A DNA stretch of 64,000 bases. Source: Hirundichthys speculiger (Eukaryota > Chordata > Actinopteri > Beloniformes > Exocoetidae). The DNA lies in the NCBI GenBank assembly GCA_018398805.1, contig JAGFBZ010000258.1, positions 124,001-188,000 of the forward strand, read 5' to 3'. The notes under the pieces are model-generated. The model saw only the letters and a program-made list of their open reading frames with translations, made no database searches and was not told the DNA's origin. Positions 11,475 through 23,890 of the stretch are shown piece after piece. Numbering within the stretch: position 1 is the stretch's first letter; each line of letters begins with the position of its first letter. A program made the translations under genes and the position numbers.

Positions 11475-14400
11475 CCCTGGAGGCAGGATTCAGGACACAT
11501 AAACCAGACATCATATCATGTTTCCGTAGCAGGTAGTTTTGACACCGCACACCGTCGGGCGCCTCAAATTGTTGCGTTGCACGGGTTTGTGAGTGTCTAA
11601 ATCACATAAAAAGAGAATTTTACACACCATTGGCTGTGCTAAGTGGCAGGACAAGTTGGCGTTCTGTCTGGCTCGGACAGTGCTGGTCTGTTCAACGCTT
11701 TGGCAAGAACTCAGTCATCCTGTGATTGAAATAGAAAATTAGCTGGGGGTCTTAAGCCCCTCTGCTCGTGCCGTGCAGGGCCCAGTGTGTTCATATTGCT
11801 TATCAGGAGTCAACTTGGATAGTCCAATGGGGTTAGGGGGCTGAGTAAATGCTGGCACGACACTTTAGTTTTCCCATGATGCTTTCGTTGTGGGGCAGTG
11901 GCGTGTTTATGCATCGCTGTATTATTCAATGGGGCTTTTTTTTTTTTTGCATCTGAAATACAGGTTTTTGTTTTTTTTTTATATCATTGGGTTGATAATT
12001 TCCTGACATCGACCTGACTGTTTGTGTCAAAAGTCTGATAAAAAGGTCAATCTGTGATGTGTAGTTCTTTGATAACATTATAGAGAAAACTCAGTTACAT
12101 CATGTTCAAATATGATACTTCAAAATGATGCGGGGGAACTATCTAAATGGCCTCTTTGAGTAGGAAAGGCTGCAAATATTTGCTAAAACTCATTTAAAAC
12201 TAATTTAAATTAGGGGGGAAAGTTTTTAAACTCAAATGAGGTGTTTTTTATATTAAAAAAAAGAGATAAAAGAGCATTTCACATCACTCTGATGCGAACA
12301 TCTTTTACCCATCTACGGGTCACATAACATATCAAAATGGGTCACATTTGCTTTCCTGTACAAATTGGCTCCTTTGGGTGCGATGTAGCGAGAAGAGGAG
12401 TTATTACCCCGCATAACAAATCAAAAGTTGTTAGTCATGACCTCCCAGAAATCCGAGATGTGGATATCTCCGTTAAAGCCTTGTGACAGGTCCTAGCAGA
12501 CATCTGTCTTTTTTGAGTAAACGTAATGACGGTGGTTATAATTATTAATTAACTTGCTAAAATCAGAGGTTGTGGACATCCAACTAGATGCCCTGTTGTT
12601 GGGAGCATCTATCGCGAGAGGAGGAAGCAGGACTACATTGCGTAATGCGACTTAACGTATTAATGCAGTCATTTCGCAGGTGAGTTTTACCAATATTTTT
12701 AAAATATCACTTAAAGGTTGAGTTCTACATCACCTGGAATTCTCTTTATACACCAGGAACAAACATGTAAATGATCTCATGTCACAACAAAAATGTAAAT
12801 CACCTGTGGAATTTACAGGACTCTTAAAACACCATCTAGTCGTTGTTTGTGACCCGAACACTTGTTGCATCTTTGGCTTGTCTGTCAAGCTCTTATTCCT
12901 CATTTAACATCTGCGTACTTCAGAGGCAGGTCTAAAGGAAAGGCGTTATACTTTTAGTTTTCAAACGAGCTTTCAAACCGAACTGGTCTTTTGGGATCGC
13001 CAACACAACCTTTGAGTTTTTTCAAGCCCCTTCTTCTGTGCAGGACAGCTTCAACACACCCAGGTGTCCGTGGATTTCAAAGAGCCGGAGCTACTTTCTT
13101 CAGGTCTGTAAACATCACTTCTGTCAGATTATAGTCAACACACTGATCCTGATCATTGTTATACATTAATATTATTCTTCAACCATTCTTTCATAAAGCA
13201 CTGTGTGCGCTTCAGGTTGCTACACTTTAATTCAGTTCAGACAGAATATGTAGGTATGAGTCATAAATTCAACAGCTTTTCGACCTTTATCAAACTGCAC
13301 ACAGGCAGCGGCGCTCTTTTTATAGAACAGTGGATTTCTCCTTATAGCCCTGCCATGTAACCCGTTCAGGAACATCAACATTAGCCAGTGTGAACCCGGG
13401 TTTGTCTACGACCTCGCGGGCTGTTGCACACGTTGTTTTTGGGCTGATCTTTGTTACTTCAACCACACCTGGGAGAACCTGAACGGTCCGGAGTTTCCAC
13501 CACTTCAGGTTTTACAACCTTTTTTTCAGGCTCAACAGCATCGAATCTCCCTTTTTCCTCATGGGTTCTCAATTTTTTTTTCTTTTTTGCTTCCATACTG
13601 TAATGTGGTGTCTTGCAATTCTTCTCTATTTTTCTCCTCTGTCTTCTGTGTCTAAAAAAGGCTCCTAGTGTCTTGTAGTATTTAACTTTTTACATCAGTG
13701 AGTTATCCATAGGCAGGAAGCCACGGCTGTGAGGTGAACTGATCAAAAACTACAGGATTAGCTTTCTTCCATTTGAAGCTGCCAACAAACAAGAACTAGC
13801 ATGCACGTGAGGTACAACGTAACACTTCTTCTCTGCAGCTCTTAACCTACACTTTCAATCCCAGACTCTCCTGATATTATTGCAGATACAAACTATAAAA
13901 GTCAGTGACTCCCCCCTCTGATCTGTACTTCAAAGTAACCACATTCACTGGTATTTCCTGACAAGAGGAAATGCATTGGTCACCATTATCTCGTTCCCAA
14001 AAGGCAAGGCTTTCATCTTGACTCAGCACCCCGTCTTTATTTCACCGGTCTTTCTCTCGAATACACACATGCAAAATCACCTACTAAAGGCTTTTCATCT
14101 TGTTCTGTCACACCTTCCTCTGTCCTCTATGTAGACGCGCTCTGACCCACATATATTTTATTCCCTTCCAAATTCTTCAACAATCTGTCTTTTTTTCAGC
14201 ATTTACCCCCTTTTTTTTGTCAGTCCCTTAAACCTGTGTTACATTACTGCAAAGAGTCTCACTCATTAGGTTTTTCTTTTTAGAGATTTTATGTTTTTGG
14301 AACGGGGACTTTCCAAAATTTCAAATACGGATACTATGACCTAAAGCTCCACAAAGAAGTGATGTAGTAAATCAGAAAAATATACGTCATGACAATAATA

Positions 14401-14660
14401 TGAGCTTTCTCAATAGATATACACTGCCTGGCCAAAAAAAAGCCTCCACCCACATTTAACAAAGCAAATAGGTACAAGCCTCCTATTGGATAATTACTGC
14501 ATTGGGCGATTATCTTTCAGCTGGCAACAAGTTATTTAACCCCAACTGGTGCAATGAGTTGCTTCTTATTTCCTCAACAACCATGTCACACATCCTGTGG
14601 TCGTGAAAAAGATGTTTTGAAACTACCAAATTTGGGTTAAGAACTGTCCAACGCATCATT

Positions 14661-15060
14661 ACCTCCACCAAGGAGGTTATGTTTTTGCCGGCGTTTATGT
14701 CTGTCTGTCTGTGTACAAGATAACTCAAAAAGTTATGGATGGATTTTGATGAAATTTTCAGGACTTGTCGGAAATGTGAAAAAGAAGAACTGATTTCATT
14801 TTGGGTGTGATCCGGAAGAAATTTTGGATTCTAGATCACTTTCAAATTGTTCACTAACATTGCGGTAAATGGAGACAAAAATTTTGTTTCTCAATTTCTC
14901 CGTTAGTTATTGCCCAAAACTCATGAATTTGACTCAGGGATTAACAACGGGAACCTCTATCAAATTTCAAAGGCTGACCCGGATCTGATCCAGAAGGCGG
15001 ATTTTATCGCAATCTCTATAAAAACATTGAGGTTGTTTATTTAATTTCAATATAGTGACT
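14661..15060. repeat. 'CCACCAAGGAGGTTATG' repeat inside the Tc1-like element
   Basis: ACCTCCACCAAGGAGGTTAT at 14661 is followed by a CTGTCTGTCTG tract, 'ataactcaaaaagttatgga' and 'ttttgatgaaattttcagga'. I know this wording as a dispersed fish repeat of unclear class. It takes the place of the transposase centre. The right border is uncertain: sequence to about 15200 is AT-rich and unassigned. Confidence 0.5.
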
Positions 15061-15212
15061 TTGGAAACAAATATTGCATGAAATCTTTATAGCATTATTA
15101 TTTAATTTTGTGTGCATCACAAAATAAAGGAGGATATGGTACTTTTTTAGCAGTCCCATACTGTCAGTGCTACATATATGTACGAATAATATTTATGGTG
15201 TAAATCATTTAT

Positions 15213-15425
15213 ATGGCTCAAATTGTGAAAGACTGGTTCAGGGAGCATGAGACATCATTTTCACACATGGATTGGCCACCACAGAGTCCAGACCTGAACC
15301 CCACTGAGAATCTTTGGGACGTGCTGGAGAAGGCATTGCACAGCAGTCAGACTCTACCATCATCAATGCAAGATCTTGGTGAAAAACTAATGCAACACTG
15401 GATGGAAAAAAAAATTGTGACATAA
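15213..15425 (+). pseudogene. Tc1-like transposase C-terminal fragment
   Basis: The 70-codon open frame carries the DDE-transposase signature [19 protein letters not shown] at about residues 19-37: the second catalytic Asp region (SPDLNP) and the Glu of ENLW, as in the DD34E Tc1 catalytic core. A helical tail (LGEKLMQHW) follows. Intact Tc1 transposases are about 340 residues, so this is roughly the last fifth. The apparent start Met is internal to the family alignment and is not a real start. There is no helix-turn-helix domain. The frame belongs to the element at 14422. Confidence 0.85.
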
Positions 15426-15440
15426 AATATGTTTAAAAAC

Positions 15441-18400
15441 CGCAACAAAAAAAAAATAGTGAGGCACTGCAGCAAAACAAGACAAAGGCTCAACTGTGGT
15501 CTTTCTGTTACCTTCACAGCCTCTGGTCTCTGAACCGTAGTAAAGAAACTGCTCTTTCATCTAACCTCATTTTAATTCTGCCGTCCCACGACACACACAC
15601 TACATTACCCATAAGGCCACACTATTACCCATAAGGCTCACAACATTTCTTTGCTGTGAGAGAACGCGCACAACATCCTGTGATGTTTCTGCAATTTTTT
15701 ATTTTTTATATTAAATATTTCTAGTAAAGAATATTCGTAGTAAAGAAACTGCTGGTATTGTGGTATTTTTGGCTCGTAATTAGCGGGTAACACGCTAACA
15801 ATAACAAAACAAAAAGTCTGGATGTTTGCACAAGAAAACTGACACCTGCTGAAAGATTAAATTGTCTATATACCCAGGTTTTGCCAGATCTTGGCACTAA
15901 CCATCAATATATCTGCATATATGCATAGACATTCATTTAAAAAAAGTGAGGAAAAAAAAGTGAGAGGTGGATTAGTGAAGAGAGTTCTTCATTAATCTTC
16001 TGCTATTAAAAATTCCAGAGGCAGACATAATCCAAACAGGCCAACTTTTTATCAATTACATTATTTTTAATTTGTGTAGCTGGGAGTTCACGACCCACAT
16101 TTGGCCAAAAGAGTCCAAAGATGTCTAAAATTTCTAAATGGCCAGAGAGTTTACGGTATGTTTTAGATCTTGGCAGGTAACCCGCAAGTCCGCAGAGAGC
16201 CCAATTCAAAACGTTTTCAACAGCTTAAAAACATTCCCATGAAGTCAAATGCGTTATAAAAGTAGCCAATTTCAAGTATTTGGCATTGAGAGAAATAAGT
16301 TCCCATCAAGACATCTGTGTTTCTTGTCCGTCTACAGCCTGCATCTGTTCGGGGTTTGGCATTTCCACATCTCCGTCCCTCTGCTTTTCATTACACATTG
16401 CAATTTGGTAAATCATCCAACATTTCTCAAAAAAATAAAAAATAAAATAAAAACTTGGCAGTTTTTCTGGGCTTTACCTGAAGTGTTCATGCAGTTTGGT
16501 GGATTTAAAAAAAAAGGTTTTTTCAACACTCTGAATGTGCGCTGAGTCTTTGACTGCTTGCCTGGTTGTTGCAGCTCTTTTAGGGTGAGCTTGGTTTCCT
16601 GGATCTTTGTTTCCTCCACACCAGCAGTGGTTCCTGCAGGGTTGGACGTCAGTCTTGATTCTTTTGTGACGTCATGCTTTATAGATCAAGAGCATGCAGT
16701 TATAGCTTTAACAGACTGCAAATGACCCCCCCCGGCTGCTTCACATTAAAGATTAAAGGTTGAATTCTCTAACTAAAGTTTCTTTATGACAGATGATGTC
16801 TGGAGATCTTATTGAAGTACGTTGTTCCTCACAGCTCAGCACATCGAGGCAGTGAATGCAAGCCTTTCAAAGATGATTGCTATTTCCAAAAAGATGTGCT
16901 CACGTCTAAATGACCTCTTCCGTATTTTCGTCTCATTGCACGGTATTGAACAGATCAAGTAGAAGCTGAAAAGTGGAAGAGAATTTCAAGAAATGTAACT
17001 GTTGAAGTGAGATTATGACATTACCGTGTAATGACAGAGGGTTTTTTTTTTTCCTTTTTTTCCCCTGGTTCCTCGTGATAAACTGCTACCATGAGCCTCG
17101 TGTCAGTCCAATCCTAATCATATATTTTCATAATGTAAATCGGATGACTCTCATTAGGATAAGGTCAGCCTGGTAAAATGGTAATCGCTCCCTATCAACT
17201 GCACTGTCATAAATTACGGGGAGCAGCCATGAAATGGCATTTGTGGCGGTGGCTAAGCAGCTTTTAGGCATGCTGGTTAGCAGATGAAGCCTCCACGTAG
17301 CATTTCAATTCCCCAAAGAGATGATTCCCGGTCACCGAGAGGGGGGCCGGAAGAATAGTCGGCTGCGAGGGTAAAGATTAGAACCTCTATTAAATTGTGA
17401 CTGCGTGCTTGTGTGATATTGCGTGCATACATGCGTGCTCCTCGCATGCATTTATGTCCTCGCTGGCGTTAAAAGGAACAGGAGTCTGTGTTTTAATTGG
17501 AGTCTTTCTACGGCTCCACGGGAACTGTGCTCGCCCTTCTTTGACGTGCACGCGCACGTGCACACACAGTGCCGGCCGTAAATCCAGACAAGCCAAAGAC
17601 AAAGGCACGTGAGGTAATTTTTGTCCAACCACACCCACCGTGATCTAATTGTGCTGCGAGGCATGTAAGGGAGAAAAAATCAGCGGCTTGGCACGGCTGG
17701 ACTGTCAAGAGCCGGAAAACGGCGTGGATCTGACAACTTTAATTGGTAGTTGTCGTGTATATCCCCGTCTTCATTAACAGCCCGAGACTACCTGCCTCTC
17801 CTCCCACACACGTGCACGCATGCAAGCGCGGCTACTGGTGAAAAGGTCATTAGATGTGCTTGGTTTAATAGCAGATTGTCATCCACATCTGCCTTTGTTC
17901 CAGACATATTTGTGCTGTTTTTTTTTGTTTTGTTTTGTTTTTTAAAGAAAAAAATAGGTGTGTGGGGGGGAGGGGGTCACAGAGATATTTTCATCAATCT
18001 CATTCAAATTTTGTGAATATCAACTAATGTACAATGTAGGTGACCTCTGGCTTTTGAAATGAGTAATTACAACTGCGCAACTGGGAGGATTTTTTTTTTT
18101 TTTTTCAACTTCCCTCAATCTCTGAAGTAATTTATGCGAGACTAAAAGAATATTGCTTGAGAGCCTGAAATAAATTGTCTCAGCTCTAGAGTTCCACTTT
18201 CAAAGTACTTTTTCATTGCGATATGACTTTTTTTTTTTTTTTGCCTTGCTGTGAGCAAACTGTTATGTGGGGTGATGCCTTCAGGCTCACAGGTCAGCGG
18301 GACTTTTATACTCTGAATATGTAACAGTGTCATATGTTCCTGACGCTACATCTGGAATGTGGGATATCATCACTTCTGATATTTTTAGTTTCTGTTGTTA

Positions 18401-20899
18401 TTCAGACATTGTCAAAAGTCATTGAGCCTTGATTTTTCTTTGTCATTCCTGCATCTGCTGCTTTCTGTGATGTAAGTGACCATCTCTCTTTCTATACAGA
18501 CAGGGATTAAATTCACCTGGACTCCCAGTCTTGTCATCTAACTGTTGTTTAAACCACCTCACCAGAACCATGATCTTACAGGTAAAAACAGAACATCATA
18601 TTTTTTACACCACACAAACCATCTCAAACCCTGATTCAGGGCAAGTTGTGCCTCTTTATGCAGCAGTTATAATTCACCCAAGCAGCTTTCAGCATGAGAC
18701 AAGCAACAAAACAACCTGCGCCATTCGTGCTTTTGATGTCACTTTTTTATTCACCTCAGTTGTTGGTCTTTGAGTCCTCGGTCTCTAAAGACCAGCAAAA
18801 TAAGCTGGAACTTTTTAAGCTTTTCCATTGAGGGAAAAATAGGTATACTGGAATTAAAATATGTGCGTTGCTAAAAATTAAAGGTAATTGGATTTAACTG
18901 CAACCAAAGAACATCTGTTTTATGGGATGGGCTGATTTCCATGATGCTGATACACATATATACATCTACTTAATGATTTTTTTGTTTTGCTTTTTCTTTT
19001 TTTACCCGAGGATCTGCAAAATCCTTCATACTCGGACAATTTTCTTGTACTGGTCTTGCTTTCTTGTATCCTTCATCTATTTGAATGTTTGTTTTGGGTT
19101 TGTTTCTCTCAGTGTTGACATTGTTGATTTCTTGCCAAAATATATACAAGAATAAAGGTAAATCTGGCAGTGTGAAGTTGAGCCCTGTAAGCTCAATTTT
19201 TTTTTTTTTTTTTTGAAGGCAGCCTCTCTAGGTGGCCAGAGAGAAGCTATGCATTATTGAGGAAGGGCTTAAGGGGGTGAGACTGGATTAGTCTGATATT
19301 AACCTCCAGAGAAAGAGAGAAAGGGAAGAGGATGACATGATGAGGATCACCCCTGGCCATTTAAACTGCTTTAATTAAATCCTCGATGGAGTGGCCACCA
19401 CTCGGGCTGAGAACAACGAGAAGAGGCAGGTGAGGAGGAGGAAGAGGAAAGGGATTAAAATGAGGAAAGGTAGAACACCGGTGAGAGGCCTGGAATGGAG
19501 GAAGGAAAATTGGTAACGAAAGACGATGAAACGAAGGGAAGATGGTGGTGTGTGTGTGTGTGTGTGGATCAGTGTCTGCCGGCTCGCTTGCGAAGCCTCC
19601 CGCTGTGATGAGGCAGACTAATGAGTTAGCCTTTTGCCATGCTGGTCACACGTGTGTGTGGCTGACAGGGACCGGGGCGAGCTGATAAATCAGCAGCAGA
19701 AATGAGATTTATAAAAACCTGATCTCCATCTCAACCTCCCGCCTCGATCCCTGGCCAACCTGTCACCTTGCTATCTTCATCTGCCGAAGCTGGAGGGGCC
19801 GGGCTGCAGATGAATGCTAAATGTTTAAATATGAAGAAGTAGCGCAGCACATTAGCCCTCGTATTAAATTGAATCTGCTCAAGTAAGATAAGAAAAGGAA
19901 CGGAACAACAGCGATATCTTCATATGCAAATGAAATGAAAACATGTATAAGACAGTTGGACCAGCCAGGGGTTTATTCTACTTTACCGGCCGCCTCACTC
20001 TGTTATTGATCAGTTTGCATTGAGGCAATTGAAGAAAAAAGATATGAAGTGCTTTCTTTGACTTACCTAAAGTCCCAAACCCCCTGTATCATAACCAGGG
20101 TCTGGAGGACATCTACGAGACATTTTTTTATGTTGTTGATGGAGTTTCTTCAGCAAGAAAGGTGCAGGAGTGTTCATCAATAAAAAGAACTTTGCCTCTT
20201 TGTACCGGCCTCCAACAGACACATCGAGAGATGGCCGCTAAATCTCAGCCCCTGCGGCACAGAGGGAGACACATTTATGTCTCACATCCTGGGTTTTGAT
20301 CCTCTCCCTAAGCTGTTCGCCACGTTGCCATGGCATCAGAGGTGATGAGGAGACAGACCCTTCTATTACCCGGTCGTAAAAACCCCCGAGACCCTGCCCT
20401 GGACTCTCGTAGTTTGGTTCAAATCTGTGAACTCAGTCTAAATTTAATTTTCCAGTATTTTACATTATGTTCATTTTCTTTTCACATTGATTAACATGAT
20501 CCGACTCTGATGGCTGCACAACCTTCAGAACCAGAAAATGATGAAGAATCTGTTCGTCCCGTTTTAGAAAAATGACATTGATTCTAAGTTCTCAGACCCG
20601 ATGATGTAATTGATGAACGTTTTTCCTTTGGGTCATTATGTTTCCGTGTCCTTTCAGGGTCCATCTTCTTTCATAAAGGTTACTGTTGAGCGTGTGTCAT
20701 CTGTCATCACTTAATGTGACTGAAGTTTAATCATGTGTATAAATTCACAGCAATGGTTGAATCCGGGTTTCCTTTGGTGAAGTGGAAATCTCTTCATTGT
20801 GAACTTGTGTTAATTTAATATTTCCTAACATTAATTTCTTTTTTTTTTTAGAGTTTCTGGCATTTCATTGATAACTGATGACTTATTGTTGCACATTTA
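15441..20899. other. Single-copy sequence with homopolymer runs, no gene recognised
   Basis: This contains a local direct repeat ('gtagtaaagaaactgct' at 15536 and 15738) and tandem 'tacccataaggc' near 15607. There are T runs near 17041, 18090, 18229 and 19197, and a short GT array at 19548-19566. Non-repetitive, CpG-bearing segments at about 17090-17340, 17400-17830 and 19600-20010 are the likeliest places for conserved non-coding sequence; the last includes ATATGCAAATGA, an octamer-type core, near 19921. No exon is recognised. Confidence 0.35.
16667..16674. promoter_or_regulatory. Full CRE palindrome TGACGTCA
   Basis: An exact 8-bp CREB/ATF site lies in non-repetitive sequence shortly upstream of a pyrimidine/C-run segment (16728). 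Eight-base sites arise by chance, and no promoter architecture surrounds it. Confidence 0.2.
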
Positions 20900-21715
20900 G
20901 GGTCCGATCTTCCGCCAGATCTCCTAAAGCCGCTATTAAGGAATAGCGGGTAGTGGGACAGGCGTTCCCCTGCAAAGAACGCAATCTTCCACCTTGCTAA
21001 ACCCGCTATCACACCTGCGCTAACCGCTATATTATCCATAGAAGTGGTTAGGGCGTTCCACCTGTTTAACCAATCAGTGCGTCAGCAGCCATTGCCTTTA
21101 AGAGCACCTTGCGCTACTCATAAACCGCTATGGAGCGTCTTTTAATCCAGATCGGAGCAGCTCTCGTGCGCAGCTCATCTGGGACTCTGCTGTAGAGCTT
21201 CCTCCTCTTCCCCTGCATTGATATATACATGAAAATATTTTTACACAGACAATTCCTATCGGCTACCTGAAAGTCCCAGATAGTGGGTGCGCTCCCAGTA
21301 AACACGGTCTGGTCGTCTATGGTTTAACTGGCGAGCAAACGTTTAAGACGATCTCTGTCATTTTCTCAGGGGTTCAACTGAGGCCAAATCACAACTTTTA
21401 TACCAGAGTTAATTTGAGAGGTAGAGCCGTTTGTGCACGTCCAAATGAGACCAGGTGGACACACATTGATGCCATTTGGACGCACTCTTATGCGCGCCGA
21501 CATGCGGGTAGCGATCGCAAGATACAGAGTTTGCGGAAAGGGCAAAAGACACGCCCATTGCCACACCTACAAAGTGAGTAAGGGAGTCGGCATAACGGGT
21601 AGCGACTTTAGGGTTAGGGTTAGATTGCATTAGCTGTTAGTGGAGGTTCTTAAACCTGCAATTTGCGGGTAGCGGCTAGTGGGTAGCGGCTAGCGAGAAG
21701 TGTACGATCGGGGCC
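20900..21715. mobile_element. PIF/Harbinger-type MITE, 816 bp, TTA target-site duplication
   Basis: The element begins GGGTCCGATC and ends GATCGGGGCC, imperfect inverted ends. TTA flanks both sides (20897-20899 and 21716-21718). A 3-bp TTA/TAA duplication with GGGCC-type ends is the Harbinger signature. Subterminal motifs related to 'agcgggtagtggg' and 'gcgggtagcggctagtgggt' occur near both ends (20944 and 21665 onward). There is no credible transposase frame, so this is a non-autonomous copy. It includes a short TTAGGGTTAGGGTTAG run near 21609. Confidence 0.8.
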
Positions 21716-23435
21716 TTAAAAGTGGAGGCAAAATTTGACAAATCAGCTGAGTGTCAAATGTTCACTTTTGATTGGCCGACACTTATCCATGATGATTATT
21801 TATTGCTCTATTTTTTGACTGCTGTCATCAAGATTATTGCTTTTCTTCATCATCCACATGCGCGGATGCACGTCCTGGTACCCTGAGCCCGTTCTCCTGC
21901 CCCGGCCTGGAACCAGTCTGTCACAGCGAGACGTCAGATCACGGTGAATGTGACAGAACGAGGCAGGTCCAGGTGAGTCCACCTGGACTAAGAGCTGCAC
22001 GTGAAATCTGTAAAAGATTGGATGCAAATGGTTTCACAGTTTTCGTGTGAAACATAATCTGATATATGGTCACAATCTTCAAGCCCACTGTAGTGTGTTA
22101 TTACGTGAGAGTCGAGCTGCCCTTTAGCCCGCTGGATGCACAGCGTCATCACTGATTTTTTTTTTCCTATCAAATGTGCATGAAATGTTGCCATTACTAC
22201 AAGAACCGCGACCACTAAACCAGTCCATCCTCCCGTCCAAACTCTCAGATGTGATTTGTTTCCCTCTCAGCTCTCGTGAAATATTATGTTGAGAAGAATT
22301 CGACTGACAGCTGTCAAAACAAGCTGGCGATTGAGTTCTGGCGGGCCGTTTCAGGGAGTGAGCTTTGTTCCCGACTCGCACACCGGCGCCACAGAAATAG
22401 AAGTTATTTCAGGGCGACCGCTTTGAATCGTAGTCAACCGGAAAACTGTTCTCCCTAGTCGCAACAGAGCTTTTGTGCGAACAACTGTCCACCTGCTGTG
22501 GAAATGGCATTATAAATGGATTTGAACAAACGAATCGTTGCTTGCATTTATGGCAGTTTTTTTATTTTTTATTTTTTGATTGAAATGTACACAGCGCGTA
22601 TGCGGATCATTCAGTCTCGGCTCATATCAAGCACTTACTAGGCTCTTCTGCGAGGCTCAAATATAATTTTGTCTGTGTAGTGTGTGCACATTGTCTTAGC
22701 ATTATCAGTCAGCGGTAAAGTGTAGCTCATTAGAAGTGCTATTACAGTATTGTAATAAGCAGAGCCAGAGCGAGGCGTGAAGACACGCTGGTTGATTATC
22801 TCCACTCTGCCTCGCTGACTCCACCCCTGCACACGATGATCTGTTCGCTCTGATCCATCCACACAGCACTGCGATTTAATGGGCTTCCGTGTAATGAGAG
22901 ATGAGCGAGCCTCCACCCAGGTAGAGCAAAGCTCGGGAAACGGATGTGCACACGCGGACATGCTAACAGAGATGCTGACCAGAGCCGTGAGGCCATTTTG
23001 TTTGTTTAAGATTTTAAAGCTGTTTGTGACGAGACATGAAGTGAAAGATGAACTCACCTCAAATTGAAGTAAGTGTCGATCATTTCTGGTCTAAGTCGGG
23101 TGACCAGGATGAACATCTCTAGCCTTGCAGCTTTTGAAGGCTCTTCAGGCTGCTTCCGCTCACGTGCGGCCGCACGCGTGACAACAAGCTGCACGTGCAG
23201 AGCTTCATATGAAGCAACTCAAAATGTTCCTTTAAACTGATTCAGAAACGCAGCTGAAACCCACTCAGGGAGGACGCTAATTTAAATATGACCCTTGCCG
23301 CGCAGGCAAATCCATCAGTTTTAAAGAGGCAGTCTGCTAATTTGCAGATGAGCGGCTCTCCTGTAACGCGATTGTGATGGACTGTAAAACGACGCCGAGG
23401 CGCATTTATGTTCTGCGCTTTAAATGGTATGATAC
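21716..23435. other. Single-copy, CpG-bearing sequence, no gene recognised
   Basis: This is GC-richer than average with several overlapping 60-139 codon frames on both strands (for example 22638-23057 minus), none resembling a known family. The segment near 23150-23200 is CpG-dense (CACGTGCGGCCGCACGCGTG). It may hold regulatory sequence but shows no promoter-exon layout. Confidence 0.3.
22305..22316. promoter_or_regulatory. TGACAGCTGTCA palindrome (TGIF/MEIS-type dimer site)
   Basis: A perfect 12-bp palindrome matches the inverted TGACA half-sites bound by TALE homeodomain dimers such as TGIF. It lies in non-repetitive sequence. Function is inferred from the motif alone. Confidence 0.25.
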
Positions 23436-23640
23436 GATGGGCTTTATTTGTCCCCTCAGGGAGATTAGTTTGCTGCATAATCACTTGGCAATGGTCCACA
23501 CAAAGCAAAGGATATACACATTGACGCAACACTTTGTGAAAACAATCAGTTCAAATAAAGCAATAAAATGCATATGTAGAAAAAGAAACAATAGATGCAC
23601 ACTGGCCAGACCAGCTAACCACATATTGCAAATGATTAAA
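23436..23640 (-). mobile_element. LINE 3' end (3' UTR and tail)
   Basis: Read on the minus strand, this ends '...aatctccctgaggggacaa' followed by ATAAAG and a short 'cccatcgtatcata' tail. That wording marks the 3' UTR end of a common fish LINE group (CR1/L2/Rex1 superclade). It lies downstream, on the same strand, of the two reverse-transcriptase pieces at 24749-25062 and 26059-26490, so one insertion may account for all three. Confidence 0.55.
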
Positions 23641-23810
23641 AGCACATTATGCATTATCTGTTTCTAATTTTGCCTCTTTTAGACTCTTTTTCTGTGTCTT
23701 GGTTGTGTACTCAAACAAGAAAACAAGTTTTTTTTTCTCCTTTTAACCTTGTACTTTACTTTAAAAAGTATGTTGCAGGTACAAGGATATGGCACCAAAC
23801 AACAGATAAT

Positions 23811-23890
23811 ACCTGGAAAACAGGTAAATAATTCTGTAAAGGAAGGAGACAGTGGAGTTGCAGACTGTTTTCACCATTCCTCTGTATATA
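23811..23890. repeat. 80-bp direct repeat, copy 1
   Basis: The block beginning ACCTGGAAAACAGG and ending in 'cattcctctgtatat' recurs at 24541-24618 with a few changes. Each copy holds an internal hairpin: 'gagttgcagactg' follows an inverted 'aggaacggtg'/'caccgttcct' type pair, clearest in copy 2. Upstream of both copies lie related 'tttactttaaa...' segments (23752 and 24207). Confidence 0.6.

Larger units (their letters stand above)
10900..14419. other. Single-copy sequence with GC-rich patch, no gene recognised
   Basis: The patch at 11020-11480 is GC-richer and holds two X-box-like sites, listed separately. A 139-codon minus-strand frame (11131-11550) covers it but shows no recognisable domain and reads through a C/G-rich low-complexity tract. 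The rest is AT-rich with T runs near 11936, 13566 and 14212. No TE ends were recognised. Confidence 0.35.
14422..15440 (+). mobile_element. Tc1-like DNA transposon, gutted and invaded
   Basis: A TA dinucleotide (14420-14421) precedes CACTGCCTGGCCAAAAAAAA, a terminal repeat I recognise from a common fish Tc1-like family. The left part continues to about 14658 ('ttaagaactgtccaacgcat'), which is the start of the transposase region. At about 14661 it switches to an unrelated repeat. Transposase sequence resumes near 15208 and ends near 15425. The right terminal repeat is not recognisable; the A-rich stretch and GGCACTGC at 15464 may be its wreck. The middle of the transposase, including the first catalytic aspartates, is absent. 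The element is dead. Confidence 0.75.

Noticed and set aside
21608..21626. Interstitial telomere as evidence of chromosome fusion
   Set aside because: Only about three units, and they lie inside a Harbinger MITE, so chance or family sequence is simpler.
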